Assembly (NCBI GenBank): GCA_934486735.1
Contig: CAKSQL010000039.1
Location: 1 to 20,039 of the forward strand
Reading direction: 5' to 3'
DNA from: an uncultured Clostridia bacterium
GTDB lineage: Bacteria > Bacillota > Clostridia > UBA1381
DNA: 20,039 nt
Positions 1 through 7,470 of the stretch are shown here, in pieces. The first letter of the stretch is position 1, and every line of letters begins with the position of its first letter. Made by a program: the position numbers and the translations under genes. The notes under the pieces are model-generated. The model ran no database searches. It was not told where the DNA came from and was given only the letters and a program-made list of their open reading frames with translations.

Positions 1-298
1 GCCGTCGGGTACATTCGGAAAGTTCTGCACCCTTTTTTTCGCTCCTCATAATTACAGGGCAAAAAGCGACACCAAACCTCCCAAATGCACCGCTCGGAGT
101 ACGCAAAGTACGCCGTCGGGTACATTCGGAAAGTTCTGCACCCTTTTTTCGCTCCTCATAATTACAGGGCAAAAAGCGACACCAAACCTCCCGAATGCAC
201 CGCTCGGAGTACGCAAAGTACGCCGTCGGGTACATTCGGAAAGTTCTGCACCCTTTTTTTCGCTCCTCATAATTACAGGGCAAAAAGCGACACCAAAC
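1..298. repeat. Tandem repeat array A, about 2.7 copies of 110-111 bp
   Basis: Unit starts are visible at 1, 112 and 222 (each begins GCCGTCGGGTACATTCGG). The copies differ only by one T in a poly-T run and a single base near 192. The third copy ends near 298, where the sequence changes after ACACCAAAC. The array continues beyond the left edge of the window. Each unit holds CTCGGAGTACGC and GTACGCCGTCGGGTA modules that recur, reverse-complemented, in array B. Reading frames through it are by-products of the repeat, and no protein-like sequence is seen. Confidence 0.95.
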
Positions 299-332
299 TT
301 GTGTTATCAGCCAAAATAACAACATAACAAGC

Positions 333-368
333 AAGGTCGGTCAGAGTCAAACTCCGGCGGACCTTTTT
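333..368 (+). terminator. Possible weak intrinsic terminator
   Basis: AAGGTC (333-338) can pair with GACCTT (360-365), with an inner GAG/CTC pairing, followed by T5 (364-368). It could end a plus-strand transcript entering from the left of the window. The stem is short and the call is tentative. Confidence 0.35.
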
Positions 369-466
369 AATTTGTCGGAAATTGCAAGTGCAATGGTTAA
401 AAATGCCTAATCCCGCGACTGCAAGAGAGGGGTATGGCGGCGATTTTGAAATACAGTTCATTATAA

Positions 467-504
467 AAAACCGGAACTGAAAAATAAATCTCAGTTCCGG
501 TTTT
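467..504 (-). terminator. Intrinsic terminator of dapL
   Basis: A perfect 14-bp stem joins AAAACCGGAACTGA (467-480) and TCAGTTCCGGTTTT (491-504) with a 10-nt loop. Read on the minus strand it ends in a run of T and lies 14 bp past the dapL stop. The A/T-flanked stem could also act on the plus strand. Confidence 0.9.
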
Positions 505-517
505 AATTTGCAATATT

Positions 518-1717
518 TTACAGTGTATTTTTAATTCTCTCCACAGCCTCGGCAGTATTATCCTTATCGCCGAAAGCGGTCAATCGAATATATCCCTCGC
601 CGCTCGGCCCGAAGCCGGCGCCGGGGGTGGTAACAACATTCGCCTTATGCAGCAGTTCGTCAAAGAAATCCCACGACGGTTTTCCGCCGGGAGTTTTCGC
701 CCAGATATAAGGCGCATTCACGCCGCCGAAAACCTTTAAGCCTGCCGATTTCAAGCCGTCACGAATAATTTTTGCGTTATTTTGGTAATATCTGATATTT
801 TCCATAATCTGCGCTCTGCCCTCGGGGGTATAGACAGCCTCCGCGCCGCGCTGAATTACATACGGCACGCCGTTGAATTTGGTGCACTGGCGGCGATTCC
901 AAAGCGAGTTAAGGCTCACGCCGTCGCGCTCGAGTTGTTTGGGGATAACTGTATAGGCGCATCTTGTCCCGGTGAAGCCTGCCGTCTTGGAAAAGCTCCT
1001 GAACTCTATCGCGCAAGTTTTTGCGCCCTCAATCTCGAATATGCTGTGCGGAACGTCTTCCTCGGTTATAAACGCTTCATATGCCGAATCGTACAAAATA
1101 ACCGCGCCGTTCGCGTTTGCATAGTCGACCCACTTTTTAAGATATTCGCGGTTTGCCGCCATTCCGGTCGGGTTATTGGGGAAGCACAGATATATCATAT
1201 CCGCTTTTTCTTTCGGAATCTGCGGCAAAAAGCCGTTCTCCTCCAGGCAATCCATATATACAAGGTTAGTCCATCTGCCGTCCGAAAAATCGCCTGCTCT
1301 GCCGCTCATCGCGTTGGTATCGACATAGACGGGGTAGACAGGGTCGCAGACGGCAACTTTATTTGCGACATCAAAAATATCGGTGATATTTCCGCAGTCC
1401 GACTTCGCTCCGTCCGACACAAAAACTTCATCGGCGGCGATTCCCAAGCCTTTGTAATCGTTCTCGACTATTGCATTGCGCAGGAAATCATAGCCTTGCT
1501 CCGGACCGTAGCCGTGAAATCCCTCAAAGGTTCCCATCTCATCGGCGGCGCTTTTCATTGCGTCAACGACAGCCGGGACGAGGGGACGGGTCACGTCTCC
1601 GATTCCCATGCGTATCAGCTTTTTATCGGGATTGGCTGCGGAGTATTCGCTCACGCGGCGCGCTATCTCGGAAAATAAATAACTCCCGGGCAGCTTTTGA
1701 TAGTTTTTGTTAATCAT
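518..1717 (-). CDS. dapL: LL-diaminopimelate aminotransferase
   Basis: This PLP-dependent class I/II aminotransferase converts tetrahydrodipicolinate directly to LL-2,6-diaminopimelate with glutamate as amino donor, feeding lysine and peptidoglycan synthesis in the cytoplasm. The 399-aa product matches the family length (about 400-410). The N-terminal NYQKLPGSYLFSEIARR block, CFPNNPTG (178-185), DSAYEAFI (210-217) and the PLP-lysine motif SFSKTAGFTGTR (241-252, Lys244) are typical of DapL. The reading frame stays open 39 codons further upstream, but ATG at 1717 is preferred: it has AAAGGA 8 nt upstream and aligns with the family N-terminus, while the extension is not protein-like and runs into repeat array B. 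A strong terminator follows at 467-504. No clear promoter was found; the upstream sequence is repeat array B. The gene stands alone, with no other lysine-pathway gene in the window. Confidence 0.97.
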   Translation of the reverse strand: MINKNYQKLPGSYLFSEIARRVSEYSAANPDKKLIRMGIGDVTRPLVPAVVDAMKSAADEMGTFEGFHGYGPEQGYDFLRNAIVENDYKGLGIAADEVFVSDGAKSDCGNITDIFDVANKVAVCDPVYPVYVDTNAMSGRAGDFSDGRWTNLVYMDCLEENGFLPQIPKEKADMIYLCFPNNPTGMAANREYLKKWVDYANANGAVILYDSAYEAFITEEDVPHSIFEIEGAKTCAIEFRSFSKTAGFTGTRCAYTVIPKQLERDGVSLNSLWNRRQCTKFNGVPYVIQRGAEAVYTPEGRAQIMENIRYYQNNAKIIRDGLKSAGLKVFGGVNAPYIWAKTPGGKPSWDFFDELLHKANVVTTPGAGFGPSGEGYIRLTAFGDKDNTAEAVERIKNTL

Positions 1718-1795
1718 TTTAATCAGTCCTTTCAGAGGGTGAATGAAGATGTTCTTATATTTTTTGTCTGTATACCGTTGGTGCGCACCTACATC

Positions 1796-2330
1796 GAGGG
1801 TGTGTTTCGGCGGCAGGCAGATGAAGAAGTTCAAGTGGTTTAAATATTCATCTGCCGTTCGGTGTGCTTTTTTTCGTAGGCGGTGGAAAAAGGTGTGCAG
1901 AGATGTTGAAACATACCCGACGGCGTACTCTGCGTACTCCGAGGGTGTGTTTCGGCGGCAGGCAGATGAAGAAGTTCAAGTAGTTTAAATATTCATCTGC
2001 CGTTCGGTGTGCTTTTTTTCGTAGGCGGCGGAAAAAGGTGTGCAGAGCTGTTGAAACATACCCGACGGTGTACTCTGCGTACTCCGAGGGTGTGTTTCGG
2101 CGGCAGGCAGATGAAGAAGTTCAAGTAGTTTAAATATTCATCTGCCGTTCGGTGTGCTTTTTTTCGTAGGCGGCGGAAAAAGGTGTGCAGAGCTGTTGAA
2201 ACATACCCGACGGTGTACTCTGCGTACTCCGAGGGTGTGTTTCGGCGGCAGGCAGATGGAGAAGTTCAAATAGTTTAAATATTCATCTGTCGTTCGGTAC
2301 ACCTTATTCATCTGCCGTTCGGTACACCTT
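1796..2330. repeat. Tandem repeat array B, about 3.7 copies of 145 bp
   Basis: Units begin GAGGGTGTGTTTCGGCGGCAG at 1796, 1941, 2086 and 2231, giving an exact 145-bp period with few substitutions. Each unit has a hairpin formed by GGCAGATGAA and TTCATCTGCC (first copy 1816-1825 and 1847-1856), then GTTCGGTGTGC and a T run. The segment CATACCCGACGG...TACTCTGCGTACTCCGAGGG is the reverse complement of the core of array A. The array fills most of the 635-bp gap between dapL and the citrate synthase gene. No gene was recognised in it. Confidence 0.95.
2281..2330. repeat. 25-bp direct duplication at the end of array B
   Basis: ATTCATCTG[T/C]CGTTCGGTACACCTT occurs twice back to back (2281-2305 and 2306-2330) with one difference. 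It is an extra local duplication of the hairpin half found in every unit of array B. Confidence 0.9.
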
Positions 2331-2352
2331 TTTACACCGCCGGGGGGGGGAC

Positions 2353-3714
2353 TTACCTGTCGGCGAGCGCCGTATACGGCGTGTGCTTTGCCACATTCTT
2401 GTACGCCGGGCGTATAATCTTGCCGGTGTTAATTATATCCTCCATACGGTGCGCGCTCCATCCCGCGATTCGTGCAATCGCAAAAATCGGGGTGTAAAGC
2501 TCAAGCGGCAAATCCAGCATGCTGTAGATAAATCCGCTGTAGAAGTCAACATTCGCACTGACCGCGCGGTTTCTCTTGGCAGCGAGCAGCTCGGGCGCAA
2601 CGCGCTCAACCGTCTCATACAGAGCCAGCTCCTCGTTTTTTTCCTTTTCCGCAGCGAGCGGACGCACGTATTTTTTCAAAATCTTTGTTCTCGGGTCGGA
2701 CAGGGTGTAGACCGCGTGCCCCATTCCATATATCAGTCCCGAACGGTCGAACGCCTCGCGCGCGAGAATCTTTTTGAGATACTCCCGAACCTCGTTTTCG
2801 TCCGTCCAGTCCTTGACATTTTCCTTTATATCGTCGAACATCTCAACAACCTTTTTGTTTGCGCCGCCATGTCTCGGACCTTTGAGCGAGCCGAGCGACG
2901 CCGCGATTGTCGAATATGTGTCGGTTCCGGAGGAGGACACAACGTGGGTTGTGAAAGTCGAATTGTTTCCGCCGCCGTGCTCTGCCTGAACCACCAGGCA
3001 AAGGTCGAGGATTTTCGCCTCGAGCGGAGTGTATGTCCTGTTTGCTCTCAGAGTATAGAGAATCGTCTCGGCGGTCGAAAGCTCCGCCGGGGGAGTGTGG
3101 ATGTAAAGACTGTGTCCCTTTAAGTAGTGATTGCATGCCTGGTAGCCGTAGACCGACATGAGCGGAAACATCGCAATAAGCTGCAGGCATTGGCGCAGGA
3201 CATTCTCCGGCGATGTGTCGTCGGGGCGATCGTCGTATGCGTACATGGTCAGAACACTTCTCGCAAGTGTGTTCATCATATCCTGCGACGGCGCTTTCAT
3301 GATTATGTCGCGCACAAAGCTTGTCGGCAGCGAGCGGTATTCGGACAGAATTTTTCTGAACGACGCCAGCTGCTCGGCTGTCGGCAGTTCACCGAAAATC
3401 AAGAGGTAAGCCGTCTCCTCGTAGCCGAACCGCTCATCCTTGGTAAAGCCGCCGACCAGGCTTTCAATGTCGATTCCGTGATAGTAGAGCTTGCCCTCGC
3501 AGGGGATAATCTCGCCGTCGTCGATTGTGTACGACTTAACCTCGCCTATCTCGGTGAGACCGGTCAGAACACCGGTTCCGTTTTTATCTCTCAAACCGCG
3601 CTTCACATCGTACTTGTCGTAAAGCTCGGGGTTTATCTTTGCATTTTTCTTGCATATGCTGCATAAATCCAAAACGCTTTCGGTTATTTCCGAAAAATTT
3701 TTAGCTCCGTTCAT
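2353..3714 (-). CDS. Citrate synthase
   Basis: The enzyme condenses oxaloacetate and acetyl-CoA to citrate, the entry step of the oxidative TCA branch (in anaerobes often toward 2-oxoglutarate and glutamate). The 453-aa product has the family landmarks: EHGGGNNSTF (245-254), GPRHGGAN with His282, GMGHAVYTLSDPR with His333, NVDFYSG with Asp390 and AHRMEDI near the C-terminus. His282, His333 and Asp390 are the expected catalytic triad. Length is above the ~370-430 of many bacterial forms because of an N-terminal extension of about 40 residues, which is common in clostridial homologs. The frame also offers a TTG two codons upstream, but the ATG at 3714 sits 10 nt after AAGGA and is chosen. It has its own extended -10 promoter (3740-3768). 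A run of nine G follows the stop codon, and no clear terminator is seen before array B. Whether it is citrate or 2-methylcitrate synthase cannot be fixed from sequence alone, but no methylcitrate genes are nearby. Confidence 0.95.
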   Translation of the reverse strand: MNGAKNFSEITESVLDLCSICKKNAKINPELYDKYDVKRGLRDKNGTGVLTGLTEIGEVKSYTIDDGEIIPCEGKLYYHGIDIESLVGGFTKDERFGYEETAYLLIFGELPTAEQLASFRKILSEYRSLPTSFVRDIIMKAPSQDMMNTLARSVLTMYAYDDRPDDTSPENVLRQCLQLIAMFPLMSVYGYQACNHYLKGHSLYIHTPPAELSTAETILYTLRANRTYTPLEAKILDLCLVVQAEHGGGNNSTFTTHVVSSSGTDTYSTIAASLGSLKGPRHGGANKKVVEMFDDIKENVKDWTDENEVREYLKKILAREAFDRSGLIYGMGHAVYTLSDPRTKILKKYVRPLAAEKEKNEELALYETVERVAPELLAAKRNRAVSANVDFYSGFIYSMLDLPLELYTPIFAIARIAGWSAHRMEDIINTGKIIRPAYKNVAKHTPYTALADR

Positions 3715-3739
3715 CTGCAATCATTCCTTTCTTATATAT

Positions 3740-3768
3740 ATTATACCACAAATTTTTCATATTCTCAA
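3740..3768 (-). promoter_or_regulatory. Sigma-A promoter of citrate synthase gene
   Basis: On the minus strand TTGAGA (3763-3768) lies exactly 17 bp from TATAAT (3740-3745), with an extended TGG before the -10. The predicted start lies about 20 nt upstream of the start codon, leaving a short leader that carries the AAGGA site. Confidence 0.85.
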
Positions 3769-3786
3769 TTGCATAATCTTTGAAAT

Positions 3787-4779
3787 TTATTCGCCCGAGG
3801 CGGCTTTTTTTATTGAAAGTGACAAATTCAGTGCCGCCGCGCGCAGATTCACGTAGCGCCGGAGCATTTCGGAGCAGCGGACAAGCGCATTTTCGGCAAT
3901 GACGCAGGTTTTAAGCTCGATATGTCCCGAAATTTCCCTCAGTTCCTTTTCGATGTCGGAATTTATGATATATTGGGTCGCGCCGGTCTTGATAAGTATC
4001 ATATCGCGCAGCATGCTCTGCCATATTTCAAGAATCAGCTTGGCGTCGTCCTTGTTTTCCTCCAGGAAATCGGCGATGCGGTACGCCGAGATTGTGTGGC
4101 GCGAGACCATCGGCAGAATCAATTTAAGCGCATTTTGGCGCAGGGGGAAGAAGTCCTCCTTTTCCATAATCATGTCCGCCTTGCCGGGGTTTCCGCCCGA
4201 GTAAGCGGCAAGAAAATCCGCGTCGGCGGTCGGATATCTGCCCTTGATATATTCCTTAACGCGCTCGCGCGGCAGGGCGGTGAAGCGAATAACGGTGCAG
4301 CGCGAAATGATGGTCTGCAAAAGCATGGAAAGATTCGAAACAAGGATGATAAAAACGGCATATTCGGGCGGTTCTTCCAGAATTTTCAAAAAAGCGTTCT
4401 GAGCCTGCTCGGTGATGATGTCGCCGTCCTCGATTATATAAATTTTCTGACCCGATTCGAACGGGCGGACGTATGCGTCGGCGGAAAGCTCGCGCATAAT
4501 ATCGGTGCCGATGCTCTTTTTGTCGCCGGGGGTGATATATTTAATGTCGGGGTTGGTGCCTGCCTTTGCGCCTATGCATGCGTGGCAGCTGCCGCAGGGG
4601 GCGAGGTTCTTGTTTTCGCACACAAGCGCAGCCGAAAACAGCCGCGCGGCGCGTCTTTTGCCGATTCCCGCCTCGCCGGCAAATATATACGCGTGCTGAG
4701 ATTTCCCCGCGCGGACCGAGTCTATCAGCGATTTTAAAATTCTTTCGTGGAATACTTCGTAGCCGTACAAATTTGTCAT
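3787..4779 (-). CDS. holB: DNA polymerase III subunit delta-prime (clamp loader)
   Basis: This is a clamp-loader subunit that helps place the sliding clamp on DNA during replication. The 330-aa product has an AAA+ core: Walker A-like GEAGIGK (35-41), four zinc-ligand cysteines (C54, then CGSCHAC with C62, C65 and C68), Walker B-like IIEDGD (115-120), LEEPPE (134-139) and the SRC sensor (159-161), then a helical collar domain. The size (about 330 residues) and the absence of a long C-terminal tail favour delta-prime over gamma/tau (DnaX). The frame is open 36 codons upstream, but ATG 4779 starts the conserved N-terminus and follows AAGGAAAGG. Unusually close AAGG-to-ATG spacing makes the exact start slightly uncertain. 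The gene is divergent from rsmG and has its own promoter at 4859-4887. The Walker A lysine is retained, unlike in some delta-prime proteins. Confidence 0.93.
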   Translation of the reverse strand: MTNLYGYEVFHERILKSLIDSVRAGKSQHAYIFAGEAGIGKRRAARLFSAALVCENKNLAPCGSCHACIGAKAGTNPDIKYITPGDKKSIGTDIMRELSADAYVRPFESGQKIYIIEDGDIITEQAQNAFLKILEEPPEYAVFIILVSNLSMLLQTIISRCTVIRFTALPRERVKEYIKGRYPTADADFLAAYSGGNPGKADMIMEKEDFFPLRQNALKLILPMVSRHTISAYRIADFLEENKDDAKLILEIWQSMLRDMILIKTGATQYIINSDIEKELREISGHIELKTCVIAENALVRCSEMLRRYVNLRAAALNLSLSIKKAASGE

Positions 4780-4858
4780 CCTTTCCTTGACCGAGAGTCG
4801 CAAAACGGCGATTGTCGCTTGCCTGTGCCCTTTCGCAAAATCCCAAATACATATATAT

Positions 4859-4887
4859 ATTTTATAATAAATTGAAGAATTTTGCAA
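4859..4887 (-). promoter_or_regulatory. Promoter of holB
   Basis: On the minus strand TTGCAA (4882-4887) and TAAAAT (4859-4864) are separated by 17 bp, about 80 nt before the holB start. It is back to back with the rsmG promoter; the two -35 boxes are only 7 bp apart. Confidence 0.6.
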
Positions 4888-4894
4888 TAGTTAC

Positions 4895-4923
4895 TTGAAA
4901 GAAATTTTTTTTTGTGATATTAT
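4895..4923 (+). promoter_or_regulatory. Promoter of rsmG
   Basis: TTGAAA (4895-4900), 17 bp, then TATTAT (4918-4923) with an extended TGA before the -10. The leader to rsmG is about 185 nt and includes a short perfect hairpin GCGCAT/ATGCGC at 4949-4963. Nothing else was recognised in the leader. Confidence 0.75.
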
Positions 4924-5115
4924 ATATAAGAATGAAAAAGAGTGCAATGCGCATAATATGCGCCGTTCGGTGCAGATTATATGCAAAAATCGGATTTCCC
5001 GTCTGTGCCGGTTCGGCTTGACTTTGAGAAAAGCTGTTGTGTTGAAACGATTTTCATGAATCGGCGGAAGAATGTGCTTTTTTGCATTTTCATAAAAAGG
5101 AAAGGATAAGATGTG

Positions 5116-5850
5116 ATGATTGATATATTAAAAAATGGCTGTGCGGAGCTTGGAATCGAGCTGAGCGATGAGCAATTTGCAAAGCTTGAGCGGTACGCGG
5201 AGCTTTTGATTGAATGGAATGAAAAGGTGAATCTGACCGCGATAACCGAGCCGGAGGAGATAGCGGTTAAGCACTTTTTGGACAGCTTAACTCCGCTCGC
5301 AACGGGCAGAGTGGGGAAAAAGGTGATAGACGTCGGAACGGGCGCAGGCTTCCCGGGGCTGGTTTTGAAAATTGCAAGACCGGATATCGAGCTGACCCTG
5401 CTCGATTCACTGAATAAGCGTCTCGATTTCTTAAAGGCGGCGGCAGATGAACTTTCGCTCGGCGGCATAACCTTTGTGCATGCACGTGCCGAGGACGCGG
5501 GACGTGACGCGGCGCTCCGGGCACAGTTCGATACCGCCGTATCGCGCGCGGTGGCGAATATGACGGTCCTGTCCGAGCTTTGCATACCTTTTCTAAAAAT
5601 CGGCGGCAGCTTTCTGGCGCTCAAAGGTCCGCTTGCAAATGACGAGCTGACTCCGGCAAAGCGTGCGATAAGCATACTCGGCGGCAGCGCAGAGGAAATT
5701 TTCGAAATCCCGTTCTCGGGACTGGAACACAAGATAATTATTGTGAAAAAAATCAAAAAAACACCGCTCAAATACCCCCGAAAGCCCGGAATCCCGACAA
5801 AAAACCCTCTTTTACAGTGTTACAATCCGCCGAAAGGTGTCGGAAAGTAG
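5116..5850 (+). CDS. rsmG: 16S rRNA (guanine527-N7)-methyltransferase
   Basis: RsmG (formerly GidB) methylates G527 of 16S rRNA using S-adenosylmethionine. The 244-aa product fits the family (about 210-240). It has the LLIEWNEKVNLTAIT block (30-44), SAM motif I VIDVGTGAGFPG (70-81), LLDSLNKR (95-102), SRAVANM and ALKG. The C-terminal KKTPLKYPRKPGIPTKNPL is the usual RsmG ending, followed here by an extra tail of about 11 residues. GTG at 5113 and ATG at 5116 are both possible; AAAGGA lies 6 nt before GTG and 9 nt before ATG, and ATG is preferred. The gene precedes noc, the same order as in Bacillus, though mnmE and mnmG are absent here and holB is divergent. No clear terminator separates rsmG from noc, so read-through is possible. 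Confidence 0.96.
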   Translation: MIDILKNGCAELGIELSDEQFAKLERYAELLIEWNEKVNLTAITEPEEIAVKHFLDSLTPLATGRVGKKVIDVGTGAGFPGLVLKIARPDIELTLLDSLNKRLDFLKAAADELSLGGITFVHARAEDAGRDAALRAQFDTAVSRAVANMTVLSELCIPFLKIGGSFLALKGPLANDELTPAKRAISILGGSAEEIFEIPFSGLEHKIIIVKKIKKTPLKYPRKPGIPTKNPLLQCYNPPKGVGK

Positions 5851-5881
5851 AAATTTGGGCATTCGTGTCGTGCGATTTCTC

Positions 5882-5910
5882 TTTATTTTTTGCTTCTCTT
5901 GTGATATAAT
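5882..5910 (+). promoter_or_regulatory. Probable promoter of noc
   Basis: An extended -10, TGATATAAT (5902-5910), lies shortly after the rsmG stop. The -35 position (TTTATT, 5882-5887) is weak. It would give noc a leader of about 235 nt. Confidence 0.6.
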
Positions 5911-6150
5911 TTGTCTTGTAATACGAAAGGCAAATATTTCATAAAAAGGTAGATTCTATACATATTATATATATGCACACAGATGCCTTTGTATGACATA
6001 ATTTCGTGTTGCAAAGGCGCGTTATTCGTTTTTTTACCATCGGAAAATGTAAAAATGCGCAAAATGGCATGCGGCTTCCCACACCCTCCGGGGGTTTTTT
6101 CCGGGGGGAGAGCGTGTGCCGCAGTTTATGGAAAGGAACGGAGATATTGC
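5911..6150 (+). other. Leader region of noc with GC-rich foldable segment
   Basis: There is no credible gene here; the frame of noc is open through part of it but has no ribosome site. At 6070-6123, TGCGG and CCGCA can pair, with CACAC and GTGTG inside them and a C-rich/G-rich core with a T6 run between. This may be a structured leader. It matches no riboswitch class I can name. Confidence 0.4.
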
Positions 6151-6978
6151 ATGATAGAAGCGTTAAAAAAATATTTCGGCGGCGACAAAATGCGCGTTGT
6201 GAACCTGCCGATTGACAGTATAAGACCGAACCCGTATCAGCCGCGCAAGCACTTTGATGCGATAAGCTTAAATGAGCTTTCGGCGTCGATTGAGGAGTTC
6301 GGCGTGATTCAGCCGATTTCGGTTCGGCGCGTTGAGGACGGGTATGAAATCATTGCCGGAGAGCGGCGTTTCCGCGCGGCGGAGAATATCGGATTAAAGG
6401 AAATTCCGGCGATTATAATGAACGCCGATGAGCATAAATCGGCGCTTATGGCGCTTTTGGAGAATCTCCAGCGCGAGGATTTGTGCTTTTTTGAGATTGC
6501 CGAGGGCTATCAAAAGCTGATACGCGAGCAGGGCATGACCCAGGACGACCTTGCGCGCAAGCTCGGCAAGAGCCAGTCAACAATTGCGAATAAGCTGCGT
6601 CTTTTGCGGCTTTCGCCCAGGGTAAAGAAGATTATCCGGGATTTTTCCCTCACCGAGCGTCACGCACGCGCGCTCTTAAATATTCCGGACGAGGAGCTTC
6701 AGCTGACCGCAGTGAAAGCAATCTGCCGTCAGCGGCTGAATGTTCAGCAGAGCGAGGAATTGGTTCGCCGGCTGATTTCGGAGGAAAAGAAGCAGACCGC
6801 GTCGCAAAAGGTGAAAATTCCCGTAGTTAAAGACGTGCGTATCTTTACCAATACTGTGAAAAAGGCGCTCGATATCATGCGTGAGAGCGGTGTGGATGCC
6901 GATATGCAGAAACGTGATTTCGACTGGGGTGTGGAGTATGTAATTAAGGTGAAAAATCAAGGCATGAAAGAAAAGTAA
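6151..6978 (+). CDS. noc: Nucleoid occlusion protein, ParB family
   Basis: Noc is a ParB-like CTPase that binds chromosomal sites, spreads, and with its membrane-binding N-terminus blocks division-septum formation over the nucleoid. The 275-aa product starts with MIEALKKYFGGD, which resembles the short amphipathic membrane-targeting helix of Noc. It then has the ParB N-terminal domain (IRPNPYQPR, 24-32), the CTP-binding GERRFR box (70-75), ENLQRE (104-109), a helix-turn-helix (about 129-150, GKSQSTIANKLRLL), and a C-terminal dimer region (NTVKKALDIMRESGV) like that of Bacillus Noc rather than ParB. The frame is open 56 codons upstream, but ATG 6151 has GGAG 7 nt upstream and begins the conserved protein. 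Its position after rsmG supports Noc. ParB is the alternative, but the C-terminus and the lack of a parA neighbour argue against it. Confidence 0.92.
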   Translation: MIEALKKYFGGDKMRVVNLPIDSIRPNPYQPRKHFDAISLNELSASIEEFGVIQPISVRRVEDGYEIIAGERRFRAAENIGLKEIPAIIMNADEHKSALMALLENLQREDLCFFEIAEGYQKLIREQGMTQDDLARKLGKSQSTIANKLRLLRLSPRVKKIIRDFSLTERHARALLNIPDEELQLTAVKAICRQRLNVQQSEELVRRLISEEKKQTASQKVKIPVVKDVRIFTNTVKKALDIMRESGVDADMQKRDFDWGVEYVIKVKNQGMKEK

Positions 6979-7026
6979 AAGCGAAAATTATCGGATTACT
7001 TTTCTTAGTGATTTCAAAATGTCGAA

Positions 7027-7062
7027 CGGCTGATTCCAAAAAAGGGGTCAGCTGTTTTTTTT
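7027..7062 (+). terminator. Intrinsic terminator of noc
   Basis: An 11-bp stem (7027-7037 with 7044-7054, including three G-T pairs) closes an A6 loop and is followed by T8 (7055-7062). It lies about 50 bp past the noc stop. Confidence 0.9.
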
Positions 7063-7166
7063 GCGCTGCTTGAATGGGTAGATATTTTGAAAATGCCGGA
7101 ATAAACCCGTAGGGAAGGCTATGTGCAGTCGCCTATGCTCTGAGGTGAACGGTCGGTGGGGGGAGA

Positions 7167-7236
7167 TTCAAAAAGACTTCACCCGCCATTTCAAAAGGAC
7201 TCTACCCGTTATTTCAAAAAGGACTCCACCCGTCAT
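7167..7236. repeat. Three direct repeats of 23 bp
   Basis: Units starting TTCAAAA at 7167, 7190 and 7213 share the pattern TTCAAAAAGGACTCCACCCG followed by TCAT or a close variant. They lead into the palindrome ATTTCCC-TAT-GGGAAAT. No gene is present. Confidence 0.85.
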
Positions 7237-7375
7237 TTCCCTATGGGAAATGCCACCCTCCTCAGCGAGGAGGGCATTAGGCTCCCTCTCCGAGGGAGCT
7301 GTCAGCTGCAAGCTGACTGAGGGAGTTACCCTCGCCGAGGGAGTTGACGGTGCGACTGACTGAGGGAGTTACCCT
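7235..7375. repeat. Cluster of palindromic intergenic repeats
   Basis: Several hairpins sit back to back: ATTTCCC/GGGAAAT (7235-7251), CCCTCCTC/GAGGAGGG (7256-7274), CTCCCTC/GAGGGAG (about 7282-7298), GTCAGCT/AGCTGAC (7301-7317). The CTCCCTC...CTGACTGAGGGAGTTACC motif then repeats at 7326-7374. Related elements with ACTGAGGGAG recur between genes in many gut Clostridia, from memory rather than a search. No coding signal was recognised. Confidence 0.75.
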
Positions 7376-7399
7376 CTTTGAGAAGTCTTTTTTCTGCAC

Positions 7400-7433
7400 A
7401 AAAAAGCCGAGGTTTTTTAGCCTCGGTTTTTTT
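7400..7433 (-). terminator. Intrinsic terminator of hppA, bidirectional
   Basis: GCCGAGG (7406-7412) pairs with CCTCGGT (7421-7427). The stem is flanked by A6 (7400-7405) and T7 (7427-7433), so it can act on both strands. It lies 38 bp beyond the hppA stop and separates it from the repeat cluster. Confidence 0.88.
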
Positions 7434-7470
7434 GCGGGACTTTGTTTACAGCCCCTTTATTATTTTATTC

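Larger units (their letters stand above)
299..517. other. Intergenic stretch without a gene
   Basis: This is the unique sequence between array A and the dapL stop. It holds a weak plus-strand hairpin (333-368) and the strong dapL terminator (467-504). No RNA gene was recognised, and the short minus-strand reading frame across it has no convincing start site or protein-like composition. Confidence 0.6.

Noticed and set aside
371..466. Possible tRNA or small RNA before the dapL terminator
   Set aside because: No cloverleaf arms, TTCGA-type loop or known RNA motif could be placed.
782..1678. 298-codon plus-strand reading frame over dapL
   Set aside because: It is antisense to an unmistakable DapL protein, has no ribosome site, and its translation has no family-like features.
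1..2330. CRISPR array
   Set aside because: The units are 110-145 bp long and nearly identical throughout, with no short-repeat/variable-spacer pattern and no cas genes.
4977..5771. 264-codon minus-strand reading frame over rsmG
   Set aside because: It is a Ser/Phe-rich shadow of the RsmG coding strand with no start signal; RsmG is clearly the real gene.
7121..7363. 80-codon plus-strand frame through the palindromic repeats
   Set aside because: It follows the repeat units, lacks a ribosome site, and changes character at every repeat boundary.
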